Part shown: positions 1 through 5,297 of the stretch, piece by piece
Numbering within the stretch: position 1 is the stretch's first letter
How the letters are laid out: the number at the start of each line of letters is the position of its first letter
DNA from: Alphaproteobacteria bacterium
GTDB taxonomy: Bacteria > Pseudomonadota > Alphaproteobacteria > Micropepsales > Micropepsaceae
DNA: 5,297 bases
Assembly (NCBI GenBank): GCA_947455695.1
Contig: CANGRN010000139.1
Span: forward strand, 1 to 5,297
Reading direction: 5' to 3'
The notes under the pieces: generated by a model
Told to the model about the DNA's origin: nothing
Database searches by the model: none
The model's input: only the letters and a program-made list of their open reading frames with translations
Made by a program: the position numbers and the translations under genes

Positions 1-962
1 AATTCTTCCTTCACGCCGCGGGCGATGGCGCCCGTTTCGCCGCCGGCCTGGAAGCAGGTGAAGTCGGGACGGTCGATCCAGGCAATGGGCCCGCACAGCT
101 TGACGCCGGCCTTGATGGCGGCGTCATGGACGATGTTGATCTCGCGTTCATAGTCCGGATCGTTCTGCTTGTAGCCGGAGTGATTGCCCAGATCGCCCGA
201 GGCTGCGAACACCGCGGTGACGCCGGGGATCTTGGCGATGCGGTCGGCATCCTTCAGGCCCGCCAGGGTCTCGATCATCAGGATCAGCACCAGATTGTCG
301 TTGATGGTGGCCCGATAGCCGCCCGGCACATTGTTGTAGAGGGCAAAAGCCTGGCCGCCGCCGTTGGAACGCCGTCCCAGCGGGGGGAAGTACGCCCAGT
401 CGCGCGCCTTGAGGGCTTCCTCATAGGAACGCACGGTCGGCACCACCAGCACCAGCGCGCCGGCATCCAGCGCATGCTGTTCCTCGCGCTCGTCGGTATA
501 GGCGACGCGCACGCCGGGCACCGCCTTGGTATAGGGGCAGGCCGCCCACATGCGCTCGGTGGTCTTCCAGTCGCGGGCATTGTGCTGATGCTCGACCCAG
601 ATGAAGTCGTAACCGGCATTGGCGAAGGCGCAGTAGATTTCCGGGTCGGTGGCGGTGAACAGCGTGCCGCCGGTCACCTTGCCGCCGGCCAGCATCTTGA
701 TCTTCACCGGGTTCCACAGCTTGGAGCCTGGCGGCGCATCATAGGCCTTGCCGAACTTCCAGGTCTTGTCGTCGAACTTGCCCTGGTTGAGCGCACCGGC
801 GGGCGCCTTGTCGATGGCGTGGCTGTCTTCGCCGGCCTTGGCGGCCAGGGGATATTTCGCCTGGCGGGCGGCAACATCATCTTCATTAGCCTGGCCGAAC
901 GCGGAAACAGCGCCAAGACCGACAGCCGCGGCGATCGCGGCCGAAAACATCAAGCGTTTCAT
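1..962 (-). CDS. Exported HpcH/HpaI aldolase/citrate lyase family protein (3' end cut off by window)
   Basis: 320 complete codons are visible and no stop is reached before the window edge. The ATG at 962-960 follows a strong ribosome binding site (GGGGAGGGA, 976-968) at 5-nt spacing. Residues 1-25 form a signal peptide: Lys-Arg, a hydrophobic Ala-rich core, then a polar stretch with likely cleavage near residues 21-25. The enzyme should therefore act in the periplasm. From about residue 86 the sequence follows the HpaI TIM-barrel family, metal-dependent class II aldolases that make or cleave hydroxy-keto acids from pyruvate and an aldehyde. Expected catalytic positions are present: His125 in WVEHQHN (general base), Arg152 in GVRVA (pyruvate binding), Glu231 in MIETLAGL and Asp257 in SGDLG (metal ligands). 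Residues 26-85 are an extra N-terminal stretch absent from cytosolic HpaI. Family membership is secure; the substrate cannot be read from sequence. It is divergent from the epimerase gene at 1122. Confidence 0.9.
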   Translation of the reverse strand, partial: MKRLMFSAAIAAAVGLGAVSAFGQANEDDVAARQAKYPLAAKAGEDSHAIDKAPAGALNQGKFDDKTWKFGKAYDAPPGSKLWNPVKIKMLAGGKVTGGTLFTATDPEIYCAFANAGYDFIWVEHQHNARDWKTTERMWAACPYTKAVPGVRVAYTDEREEQHALDAGALVLVVPTVRSYEEALKARDWAYFPPLGRRSNGGGQAFALYNNVPGGYRATINDNLVLILMIETLAGLKDADRIAKIPGVTAVFAASGDLGNHSGYKQNDPDYEREINIVHDAAIKAGVKLCGPIAWIDRPDFTCFQAGGETGAIARGVKEE

Positions 963-1010
963 TGAAGTCCCTCCCCTTCGGACCAGCATCCTGCCGCCCG
1001 GTTTGCGCGA

Positions 1011-1040
1011 GATATGACAGCACATCGCCAAAAGGGTCAA
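1011..1040 (-). promoter_or_regulatory. Probable housekeeping sigma promoter of the exported aldolase gene
   Basis: On the minus strand a -35 element TTGACCC (1040-1034) is followed by GTCATATC (1018-1011). The core hexamers TTGACC and TCATAT are 17 nt apart. As I recall the Caulobacter housekeeping consensus (TTGACGS and GCTANAWC), the -35 matches at 6 of 7 positions and the -10 at 6 of 8, counting the free position. Transcription would begin near 1004, giving a leader of about 42 nt that contains the ribosome binding site at 976-968. This is a motif match only. Confidence 0.6.
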
Positions 1041-1044
1041 ACAC

Positions 1045-1056
1045 TGCGGCGCCGCA
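1045..1056. repeat. 12-bp perfect palindrome in the divergent intergenic region
   Basis: TGCGGCGCCGCA equals its own reverse complement. It lies 4 bp upstream of the -35 element of the aldolase promoter and 66 bp upstream of the epimerase start. That is a reasonable place for an operator serving both divergent genes. It is entirely GC apart from its end bases, so in GC-rich DNA chance is a real alternative, and I recognise no known regulator site. Confidence 0.3.
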
Positions 1057-1121
1057 CTTCGCGCCCGCAATATGGCCTTGTGGGGACCCGCTTTGTAATG
1101 TCGCCGCCTGAGGAGAATTCC

Positions 1122-2240
1122 ATGAGAATCATTCGCGCCGCCGCCGCCCTGCTGGCGCTGGCCTTACCGTTGGCCGGGCCGGCTCAGGCTGCCATCACCT
1201 CCCAGTCCTGGGGCGGGCTGGACGGCAAGGGTGTGGACCTTTTCACCCTGACCAATGCCAAGGGCATGGAAGCCAGGATCACAAATTACGGCGGTGTAAT
1301 CACATCCATCCGGGTGCCGGACAAGAACGGCACCATGGCCAATGTGGTGCAGGGCTTTGACAGCCTGAACGACTATACCAGCATCGATTACAAGGGCCGC
1401 TATGGCGCGCTGATCGGCCGCTTTGCCAACCGCATCAAGGACAACGCCTTCAGCATCGGCAACCTCAACTACCGCATCAGCCGCGACGCCTATGTGCTCA
1501 AAGAGTCCAACAACAAGCCCTATGACGAACGGGTGTGGGACGCCCGTACCCGAGACGGCGATGAACCGCAGCTGATCCTGTCGCTGCTGGACCGCAACGG
1601 CACCATGGGCTTTCCCGGCACCTTGCGGGTGGAGGTCACCTACACGCTGACCAGGAACAATGTGTTGCGCATCGCCTATCGCGCCATCAGCGACAAGGAC
1701 ACCGTCATCAGCCTGACCAACCATGCCTATTTCAACATGGCAGGCGATGCATCGGGGCCGGTGCTGGATCAGCTGCTGACGGTGAATGCCGATACCATCA
1801 CCGCGGTGGACGAGCAGAATGTCCCCACCGGGGTGATGCAGCCGGTGGCGGGCACCGCGTTCGACTTCCGCCGCCCCACGCCCATCGGTGCGCACATTAA
1901 TGATCCCGATCCGGTGATCCAGCGGGCCAAAGGCTTCGACCAGAATTATGCCATCAACGGCAAGCCGGGAACCATGCGGCTGGCAGCGCGGCTGCACGAT
2001 CCCAAGTCAGGCCGGGTGCTGGAGGAATGGACGACGCAGGCCGGGCTGCAGGTCTATAGCGCCAACTATGCGCCGCCCACGGTGGCGGCCACCAAGGGCT
2101 ATCATATCCACGGCTCGGTGGCGCTGGAGGCGCAAGGCTTTCCCAACGCGCCCAATATTCCCAGCTTCCCCAGCACGCTGCTGAAGCGGGATGCGCAATA
2201 TTCCGAAGTGACGGAGTATCGGTTCAGCGTCGCGCCTTGA
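1122..2240 (+). CDS. galM: Secreted aldose 1-epimerase (galactose mutarotase family), shortened active-site loop
   Basis: 372 residues. The ATG at 1122 is preceded by TGAGGAG (1109-1115) at 6-nt spacing and opens a signal peptide, residues 1-23, with likely cleavage after AQA. The family interconverts alpha and beta anomers of aldoses; this copy should do so in the periplasm. Conserved segments run in order: NYGGVITSI (55-63), GRFANRI (99-105), SLTNHAYFN (197-205) with catalytic acid His201, FDQNY (272-276) with Asp273, and VALEAQGFPNAPN (333-345) with catalytic base Glu336, then FPSTLL (349-354). The oddity is at residues 129-139. Relatives have roughly NNGPNxLHGGxxGFDxxxW, but here the sequence is SNNKPYDERVW, so about 8 residues including the first active-site His (His96 in Lactococcus GalM) are missing. 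Activity or specificity may be altered. Its stop lies 28 bp from the convergent lipoprotein gene. Family assignment is firm; mutarotase activity is inferred. Confidence 0.9.
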   Translation: MRIIRAAAALLALALPLAGPAQAAITSQSWGGLDGKGVDLFTLTNAKGMEARITNYGGVITSIRVPDKNGTMANVVQGFDSLNDYTSIDYKGRYGALIGRFANRIKDNAFSIGNLNYRISRDAYVLKESNNKPYDERVWDARTRDGDEPQLILSLLDRNGTMGFPGTLRVEVTYTLTRNNVLRIAYRAISDKDTVISLTNHAYFNMAGDASGPVLDQLLTVNADTITAVDEQNVPTGVMQPVAGTAFDFRRPTPIGAHINDPDPVIQRAKGFDQNYAINGKPGTMRLAARLHDPKSGRVLEEWTTQAGLQVYSANYAPPTVAATKGYHIHGSVALEAQGFPNAPNIPSFPSTLLKRDAQYSEVTEYRFSVAP

Positions 2241-2272
2241 CCTGACACTCAGGACGCAAAAGACCGCGTCAG
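2241..2272. terminator. Possible bidirectional terminator between convergent genes (weak)
   Basis: The 28-bp gap between two convergent stop codons contains alternative short stems. GACGC (2253-2257) pairs with GCGTC (2266-2270) around an 8-nt loop. CTGAC (2242-2246) pairs with GTCAG (2268-2272). CCTG (2241-2244) pairs with CAGG (2250-2253). The first two compete with each other. No T-rich run follows on either strand, so this is not a standard intrinsic terminator. The location is the main reason to suspect termination here. Confidence 0.25.
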
Positions 2273-2580
2273 CGCGAATAGATGGTCAGGCACTGCTGAT
2301 AGCTTTGCGCCAGCACACGCTGCTGGGTCGCCGCATCATAGCCGTTGGTGGTGGCATCCTGGGTCGCCACCGACTTGCAGAAATCACTGTTGGCGGGAGC
2401 GGCTGCCATCGGCTGGGGCGCCGCCTGCGCCGCGCGCGCGGGAACTTGCGCCTCGGACGCCACTTCGGCGTCCGCCGCATCGTTGTCGCCCATGCCGGTG
2501 TAATTCAGGGCATGGTTCCATTGGGCGTCGGTGCAACCGGCCAGGGCCAGGCAGGCGATCAGGATCAGGGGGGTTTTCAT
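2269..2580 (-). CDS. Small lipoprotein of unknown function
   Basis: 103 residues. The ATG at 2580 is chosen because it opens a textbook lipoprotein signal: Lys at position 2, a hydrophobic core and lipobox LAGC ending at Cys16. The mature protein would be lipid-anchored at Cys16. Thr follows the Cys, so by the E. coli Asp+2 rule it would go to the outer membrane. Residues 36-64 are an Ala/Pro/Gln-rich, probably unstructured linker. The C-terminal part (66-103) has two cysteines, Cys68 in DFCKS and Cys97 in QQCLTI, which could form a disulfide, with a probable helix between them. I do not recognise the family. There is no Shine-Dalgarno sequence before the ATG, and a promoter-like pair ends 8 bp upstream, suggesting a leaderless transcript. 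An in-frame TTG at 2622 exists but would bury the signal peptide behind 14 residues. The gene lies downstream of cckA on the same strand, 65 bp away. Confidence 0.8.
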   Translation of the reverse strand: MKTPLILIACLALAGCTDAQWNHALNYTGMGDNDAADAEVASEAQVPARAAQAAPQPMAAAPANSDFCKSVATQDATTNGYDAATQQRVLAQSYQQCLTIYSR

Positions 2581-2588
2581 GGAGCGCG

Positions 2589-2616
2589 AACATACTGCCC
2601 AGCGCCCAGTTTGCAA
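2589..2616 (-). promoter_or_regulatory. Candidate promoter of the small lipoprotein gene, predicting a near-leaderless mRNA
   Basis: On the minus strand TTGCAA (2616-2611) and TATGTT (2594-2589) are separated by 16 nt. Each matches 4 of 6 bases of the sigma-70-type consensus. Standard spacing would place the start of transcription near 2582, about 2 nt before the ATG at 2580. This fits the absence of a ribosome binding site. It is a modest match and could be fortuitous. Confidence 0.35.
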
Positions 2617-2662
2617 CCTCAACCGCCGGCAGGCTTATTTATGCCTCAACCGCCGGCAGGCT
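2617..2662. repeat. 19-bp perfect direct repeat at the 3' end of cckA
   Basis: CCTCAACCGCCGGCAGGCT occurs at 2617-2635 and again at 2644-2662, with 8 bp between copies (27-bp period). The second copy contains the last codons of cckA and its stop codon (2648-2646); the first lies just beyond the gene. It looks like a short tandem duplication of the gene end. AGGC (2631-2634) and GCCT (2643-2646) can also pair across the AT-rich spacer TTATTTAT, giving a weak hairpin over the cckA stop. Confidence 0.85.
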
Positions 2663-4805
2663 GGCCGGCCAGCACTTCCTTGACCTTGGCGGCCAGCTGC
2701 TTGAGGCCGAACGGCTTGGGCAGGAAGTGGATATCCTCGGAATTCTGGTCGTTGCGGCGGAAGGCTTCCTCGGCATAGCCGGACATGAAGATGACCGGCA
2801 GGCCGGGGTTCAGCGCCTTCACATGGCGCACCATGGTGGGCCCGTCCATGTTGGGCATCACCACGTCGGTGATGATCAGGTCGATCTTGGCGCCGTCGCT
2901 CTTGACGATCTCCAGCGCCTCTTCGCCGCCGCCGGCTTCCAAAACGTTATAGCCGCGCATGCGCAGTGCGCGCGCCGCAAAGCTGCGCACCGCCTCTTCG
3001 TCCTCGACCAGCAGGATCGTGTCCTGGCCGGTGACATCGCGCGCCACGGCAGGCGCCGCTTCCACCGGCGCGGCATCGGACGCTTCAACCTTGCGGCGCG
3101 GCAGGTAGATGTTGAAGGCGGTGCCACGGCCAAGCTCGCTGTCGACATCGATGAAACCGCCCGACTGCTTGACGATGCCATAGACGGTGGCAAGGCCCAG
3201 GCCCGTGCCCTGGCCCACCGGCTTGGTGGTGAAGAAGGGATCGAAGATCTTGCTCTGGATTTCCTTGGACATGCCGGTGCCGGTATCGGTCACCTCGATG
3301 CGGACATAGTCGCCGGCCGGCATCATGGCGGTGCCCAGCGCCTTGGCATTCACCGTCTGGTTGGAGGTGCGGATGGTGACGGTGCCGCCCTGGGGCATGG
3401 CATCACGCGCATTGACGACAAGATTGATGATGGCGTTGCCCAACTGGGCTTCGTCGGCATGCACGGCCCACAGATCGGGCTCGCGTTCCACATTCAGGGT
3501 GATGCCTTCGCCCACCAGGCGGCGCAGCATCTGGGCCAGCTCGCCCACCACATCGCCCAGCGCCAGCACCTTGGGCTGCATGGTCTGCTTGCGGCTGAAG
3601 GCCAGAAGCTGGCTGACCAGGGCGGCAGCGCGCAGCGCGTTCTGGTGAACCTCGTTGATTTCCTTGAAGGACGGATCGCCCGCCTGATGGCGCATCAGCA
3701 GGAATTCGCAATTGCCGATGATGACGGTGAGCAGGTTGTTGAAGTCATGCGCCACGCCACCCGCCAGCTGGCCCACCGCCTGCATCTTTTGCGATTGGGC
3801 GAACTTGGTTTCCAGCGCCTTCTGCTCGGATACGTCCACCAGATAGAGAATGGCCTTGCCATCCGGCATGGGGCTGGCGAACAGCTCGGCCATGCGTTCT
3901 TCGCCATTGGCGGACTTGGCGCCGCGCAACTCCACGGCCTTGGAGCCGGCTTCACCGGTGGCGGTGCGGGCGATCAGCGCCATTACCTGGGCGCGGTCGC
4001 TGGCGTCCACCAGTGCACCGAAATCGCGGCCCACCAGCGAGCCGGTGGCGCCGAAGAACCTGGCCAGCGCGGCATTGGCATCGCTGATAATGCCGCCCGC
4101 ATCGGCAAAGGCCACGCCCATGGGCGCGTCGCGAAACAGATCGCCGATATTCTGGATCGGCAGCACCGGGGCAACAGCCGGCGCAGGCACAGGAGCCGCA
4201 ACGGCCGGTGCGGGTGCAGCGGCGGCGGCGCGCGTCAGGACCGGCTGGGGTGATGAGCTGGCGGCCAGCCTGGGCGTGAACCACCAGGCGGCCTGGCGGT
4301 CGGGCAAGGGACGCACGGCGGCGACGATCTCAAGCCCCGGCACCACAACAAAGGTTTCCTCGCGGGCGCGGCCTTCCGCGGCGTCGCGCGACAGGCGATA
4401 GAGAACCGCCGCGCTGGGTTCGCCCGACAGCGCCAGTTCGGGCGGCGGCGGGGATTCCATCTCGCCCACGCCCGCCATGCGGCGATAGACGGGATTGCAG
4501 TCCAGCACTGCGCCATCTTCCCCGGTGATGGCCCAGGCGATGTTCGCCTTGCCGGCGGCTTCGGCGATTCGCAGCGCGTCCTGGGTGGCGCGGCCGGTGC
4601 GCGGCCAGACGGCGAAGAAGAAGAGAACCGCCACCAGGGCAATGCCGATCAGCAGGGCGTACCCGGCCAGCCCTGCAACCTGCGGCGCCGCGAGGGTCAG
4701 CCCGGCGGCCCCCAGGGCCAGCAGGACAAAGCCCAAGGCAGCCCAGCGCCAGGCGCCCGTGGGCACCCCGATACCGACCGCGGAAAGGGATCTGGAAGCG
4801 TTCAT
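2646..4805 (-). CDS. cckA: Hybrid sensor histidine kinase CckA (cell-cycle phosphorelay)
   Basis: 719 residues; C. crescentus CckA is about 690. CckA autophosphorylates, passes phosphate to its own receiver and, via ChpT, to CtrA and CpdR; it can also act as a phosphatase. Two membrane helices span about 18-40 and 43-67. A degenerate PAS-like region (about 80-180), an Ala/Pro-rich linker (about 183-217) and a second PAS domain (about 218-330) follow. HisKA has phospho-acceptor His353 in VAHDFNN. The ATPase domain shows N-box NLVVNARDA (461-469), DTGTGM (507-512), FDPFFTTKP and [15 protein letters not shown] (533-547). The C-terminal receiver (about 596-712) has acidic Glu601/Asp602, phospho-acceptor Asp647 (TDVVMP), Ser675 ([12 protein letters not shown]) and Lys697 (LPKPF). 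No Hpt domain is present, as expected since ChpT is separate. The motifs [19 protein letters not shown] and [12 protein letters not shown] are typical of CckA. ATG 4805 is preferred, although it lacks a clear ribosome binding site. flhB lies 127 bp upstream. Confidence 0.94.
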   Translation of the reverse strand: MNASRSLSAVGIGVPTGAWRWAALGFVLLALGAAGLTLAAPQVAGLAGYALLIGIALVAVLFFFAVWPRTGRATQDALRIAEAAGKANIAWAITGEDGAVLDCNPVYRRMAGVGEMESPPPPELALSGEPSAAVLYRLSRDAAEGRAREETFVVVPGLEIVAAVRPLPDRQAAWWFTPRLAASSSPQPVLTRAAAAAPAPAVAAPVPAPAVAPVLPIQNIGDLFRDAPMGVAFADAGGIISDANAALARFFGATGSLVGRDFGALVDASDRAQVMALIARTATGEAGSKAVELRGAKSANGEERMAELFASPMPDGKAILYLVDVSEQKALETKFAQSQKMQAVGQLAGGVAHDFNNLLTVIIGNCEFLLMRHQAGDPSFKEINEVHQNALRAAALVSQLLAFSRKQTMQPKVLALGDVVGELAQMLRRLVGEGITLNVEREPDLWAVHADEAQLGNAIINLVVNARDAMPQGGTVTIRTSNQTVNAKALGTAMMPAGDYVRIEVTDTGTGMSKEIQSKIFDPFFTTKPVGQGTGLGLATVYGIVKQSGGFIDVDSELGRGTAFNIYLPRRKVEASDAAPVEAAPAVARDVTGQDTILLVEDEEAVRSFAARALRMRGYNVLEAGGGEEALEIVKSDGAKIDLIITDVVMPNMDGPTMVRHVKALNPGLPVIFMSGYAEEAFRRNDQNSEDIHFLPKPFGLKQLAAKVKEVLAGQPAGG

Positions 4806-4820
4806 TAACGCCACAATACA

Positions 4821-4840
4821 AGATTTGGTTAACCAAACCT
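4821..4840. repeat. Palindrome centred on GTTAAC upstream of cckA
   Basis: TTTGGTTAACCAAA (4824-4837) is a perfect 14-bp palindrome. It extends to 20 bp (4821-4840) with a single mismatched pair. Its nearest end is 15 bp upstream of the cckA ATG, close enough for a bound protein to block transcription or for the RNA form to affect initiation. It suits a dimeric regulator. Confidence 0.65.
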
Positions 4841-4886
4841 TTCCGGCCACTAAATGTCTGATTTTGTTAACGAATTTTGTGCGCTT

Positions 4887-4901
4887 CTGAACGCTGTTCA
4901 G
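4887..4901. repeat. Short inverted repeat downstream of flhB
   Basis: CTGAAC (4887-4892) and GTTCAG (4896-4901) form a perfect 6-bp stem with a 3-nt loop, starting 31 bp past the flhB stop. Neither strand has a T-run after it, so it is a poor intrinsic terminator. It could stabilise the end of the flhB message or be a protein-binding dyad. Confidence 0.4.
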
Positions 4902-4932
4902 TCATCTGGGGACAGAAAGTTAACGGCTCGAA

Positions 4933-5297
4933 TCAGCTCGCACGGGCGGGGAGTTTGCCCTGCAACCGCATCACATAGCCGATGACCTGGGCCACCGCCT
5001 TGAAATGCTCGGCCGGCACCGGCTCGTCGATCTCGATGGCGGCGTGCAGCGCGCGCGCCAGCGGGGGATTTTCCACCACCGGTACGTCATTTTCTTCGGC
5101 CACAGCGCGGATGCGCAGCGCCAGCGCGTCGACGCCCTTGGCGACACAGATGGGGGCGGCGGTCTTGCCGCTTTCATAGCGAAGCGCCACGGCAAAGTGG
5201 GTCGGGTTCATGATCACCACGGTGGCGGTGGGCACCGCCGCCATCATGCGCTTGCGCGAACGCTCATGGCGCAGCTGGCGGATCTTGGCCTTGATGG
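4933..5297 (-). CDS. flhB: Flagellar type III export switch protein FlhB, C-terminal part (5' end outside window)
   Basis: The last 120 codons and the stop are visible; the membrane domain and start lie beyond the window. FlhB sits in the inner membrane at the flagellar export gate and switches substrate from rod/hook to filament proteins after self-cleavage. The visible part begins in the charged linker (IKAKIRQLRHERSRKR), then VPTATVVIMNPTHFAVALRY with the NPTH autocleavage motif at 5208-5197 (cleavage between Asn and Pro). The cytoplasmic domain follows: AKGVDALALRIR, ENDVPVVENPPLARAL, then AAIEIDEPVPAEHFKAVAQVIGYVMRL. These match FlhB closely; the non-flagellar SctU/YscU branch shares NPTH but fits less well, and the cckA neighbourhood favours FlhB. 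The C-terminal tail after GYVMRL is short (8 residues), with no extension. Confidence 0.93.
   Translation of the reverse strand, partial: IKAKIRQLRHERSRKRMMAAVPTATVVIMNPTHFAVALRYESGKTAAPICVAKGVDALALRIRAVAEENDVPVVENPPLARALHAAIEIDEPVPAEHFKAVAQVIGYVMRLQGKLPARAS

Larger units (their letters stand above)
4805..4924. promoter_or_regulatory. AT-rich cckA upstream region with four TTAAC motifs (CtrA-like half-sites)
   Basis: TTAAC occurs on the plus strand at 4805-4809, 4829-4833, 4867-4871 and 4920-4924. The last three sit in the self-complementary hexamer GTTAAC (4828-4833, 4866-4871, 4919-4924). CtrA binds TTAA-N7-TTAA and related TTAAC half-sites. None of these is a full two-half site. The closest is on the minus strand, TTAA (4832-4829), 7 nt, then TTGT. 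A GANTC site, the CcrM methylation target, lies at 4930-4934 over the flhB stop. I could not identify convincing -35/-10 elements. The function as a cckA control region is inferred from position and motif density. Confidence 0.5.

Noticed and set aside
126..965. A 279-codon open frame on the plus strand, opposite the exported aldolase
   Set aside because: It mirrors the real minus-strand gene, which has a ribosome binding site, signal peptide and family motifs. The plus-strand product shows none of these.
1094..1099. TGTAAT as a -10 element for the epimerase gene
   Set aside because: It matches 5 of 6 consensus bases, but I see no acceptable -35 at 15-18 nt and the start of transcription would lie almost on top of the ribosome binding site.
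1014..1121. An upstream in-frame ATG that would lengthen the epimerase by 36 residues
   Set aside because: The extension is Arg-rich, overlaps the divergent promoter and would bury the signal peptide. The ATG at 1122 has a good ribosome binding site and opens the signal peptide directly.
1164..1997. A 277-codon open frame antisense to the epimerase
   Set aside because: It is a shadow of a gene with clear family motifs on the plus strand and has no recognisable domain of its own.
2727..4253. A 508-codon open frame on the plus strand, opposite cckA
   Set aside because: It lies wholly antisense to a kinase with intact motifs. Its translation is rich in His, Gly and Ala with no recognisable domain, as expected from a GC-rich codon pattern read on the wrong strand.
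4806..4850. GTG start for cckA at 4850, adding 15 residues
   Set aside because: It has no ribosome binding site and would place the long GTTAAC palindrome inside the coding region. The ATG at 4805 gives an N-terminus running straight into the first membrane helix, but the choice is not certain.
4887..4901. LexA (SOS) box reading of CTGAACGCTGTTCAG
   Set aside because: The spacing GAAC-N3-GTTC fits neither the alphaproteobacterial GTTC-N7-GTTC nor the Bacillus-type GAAC-N4-GTTC site.
4933..5297. Virulence-type secretion protein SctU/YscU instead of FlhB
   Set aside because: The NPTH motif is shared, but the surrounding residues, short tail and adjacent cckA fit the flagellar protein better.

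Overview
The window is GC-rich, densely coding DNA that reads as an alphaproteobacterial chromosome. The main evidence is a hybrid histidine kinase recognisable as CckA, the cell-cycle kinase that feeds phosphate to ChpT and CtrA in this class. It lies next to, and on the same strand as, the 3' part of flhB, a flagellar export gene. A more precise placement (Caulobacterales, Micropepsales or relatives) is a guess.

Layout: (1) 1-962, minus strand: an HpcH/HpaI-type aldolase with a signal peptide, its C-terminus cut off by the window edge. (2) 963-1121: a divergent intergenic region with a good housekeeping-type promoter for the aldolase and a 12-bp perfect palindrome. (3) 1122-2240, plus strand: a secreted aldose 1-epimerase (GalM family) that keeps the catalytic His and Glu but lacks the usual LHGG segment. 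(4) 2241-2268: a 28-bp convergent gap with short hairpins. (5) 2269-2580, minus strand: a small lipoprotein of unknown function, possibly translated from a leaderless mRNA. (6) 2617-2662: a 19-bp direct repeat that duplicates the end of cckA. (7) 2646-4805, minus strand: cckA. (8) 4806-4932: an AT-rich regulatory island with three GTTAAC palindromes and one further TTAAC, resembling CtrA half-sites. (9) 4933-5297, minus strand: the C-terminal part of flhB, cut off by the window edge.

The left half holds two divergently transcribed, exported enzymes of sugar or aldehyde/keto-acid chemistry that may share a control region. The right half belongs to the motility and cell-cycle programme. There, the TTAAC cluster upstream of cckA suggests that CtrA, the regulator CckA phosphorylates, may feed back on cckA. 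I found no RNA genes, insertion sequences, CRISPR arrays or clearly foreign DNA. I see no wholly new system. The points most worth a second look are the shortened active site of the epimerase, the palindromic TTAAC cluster, and the duplicated cckA tail.
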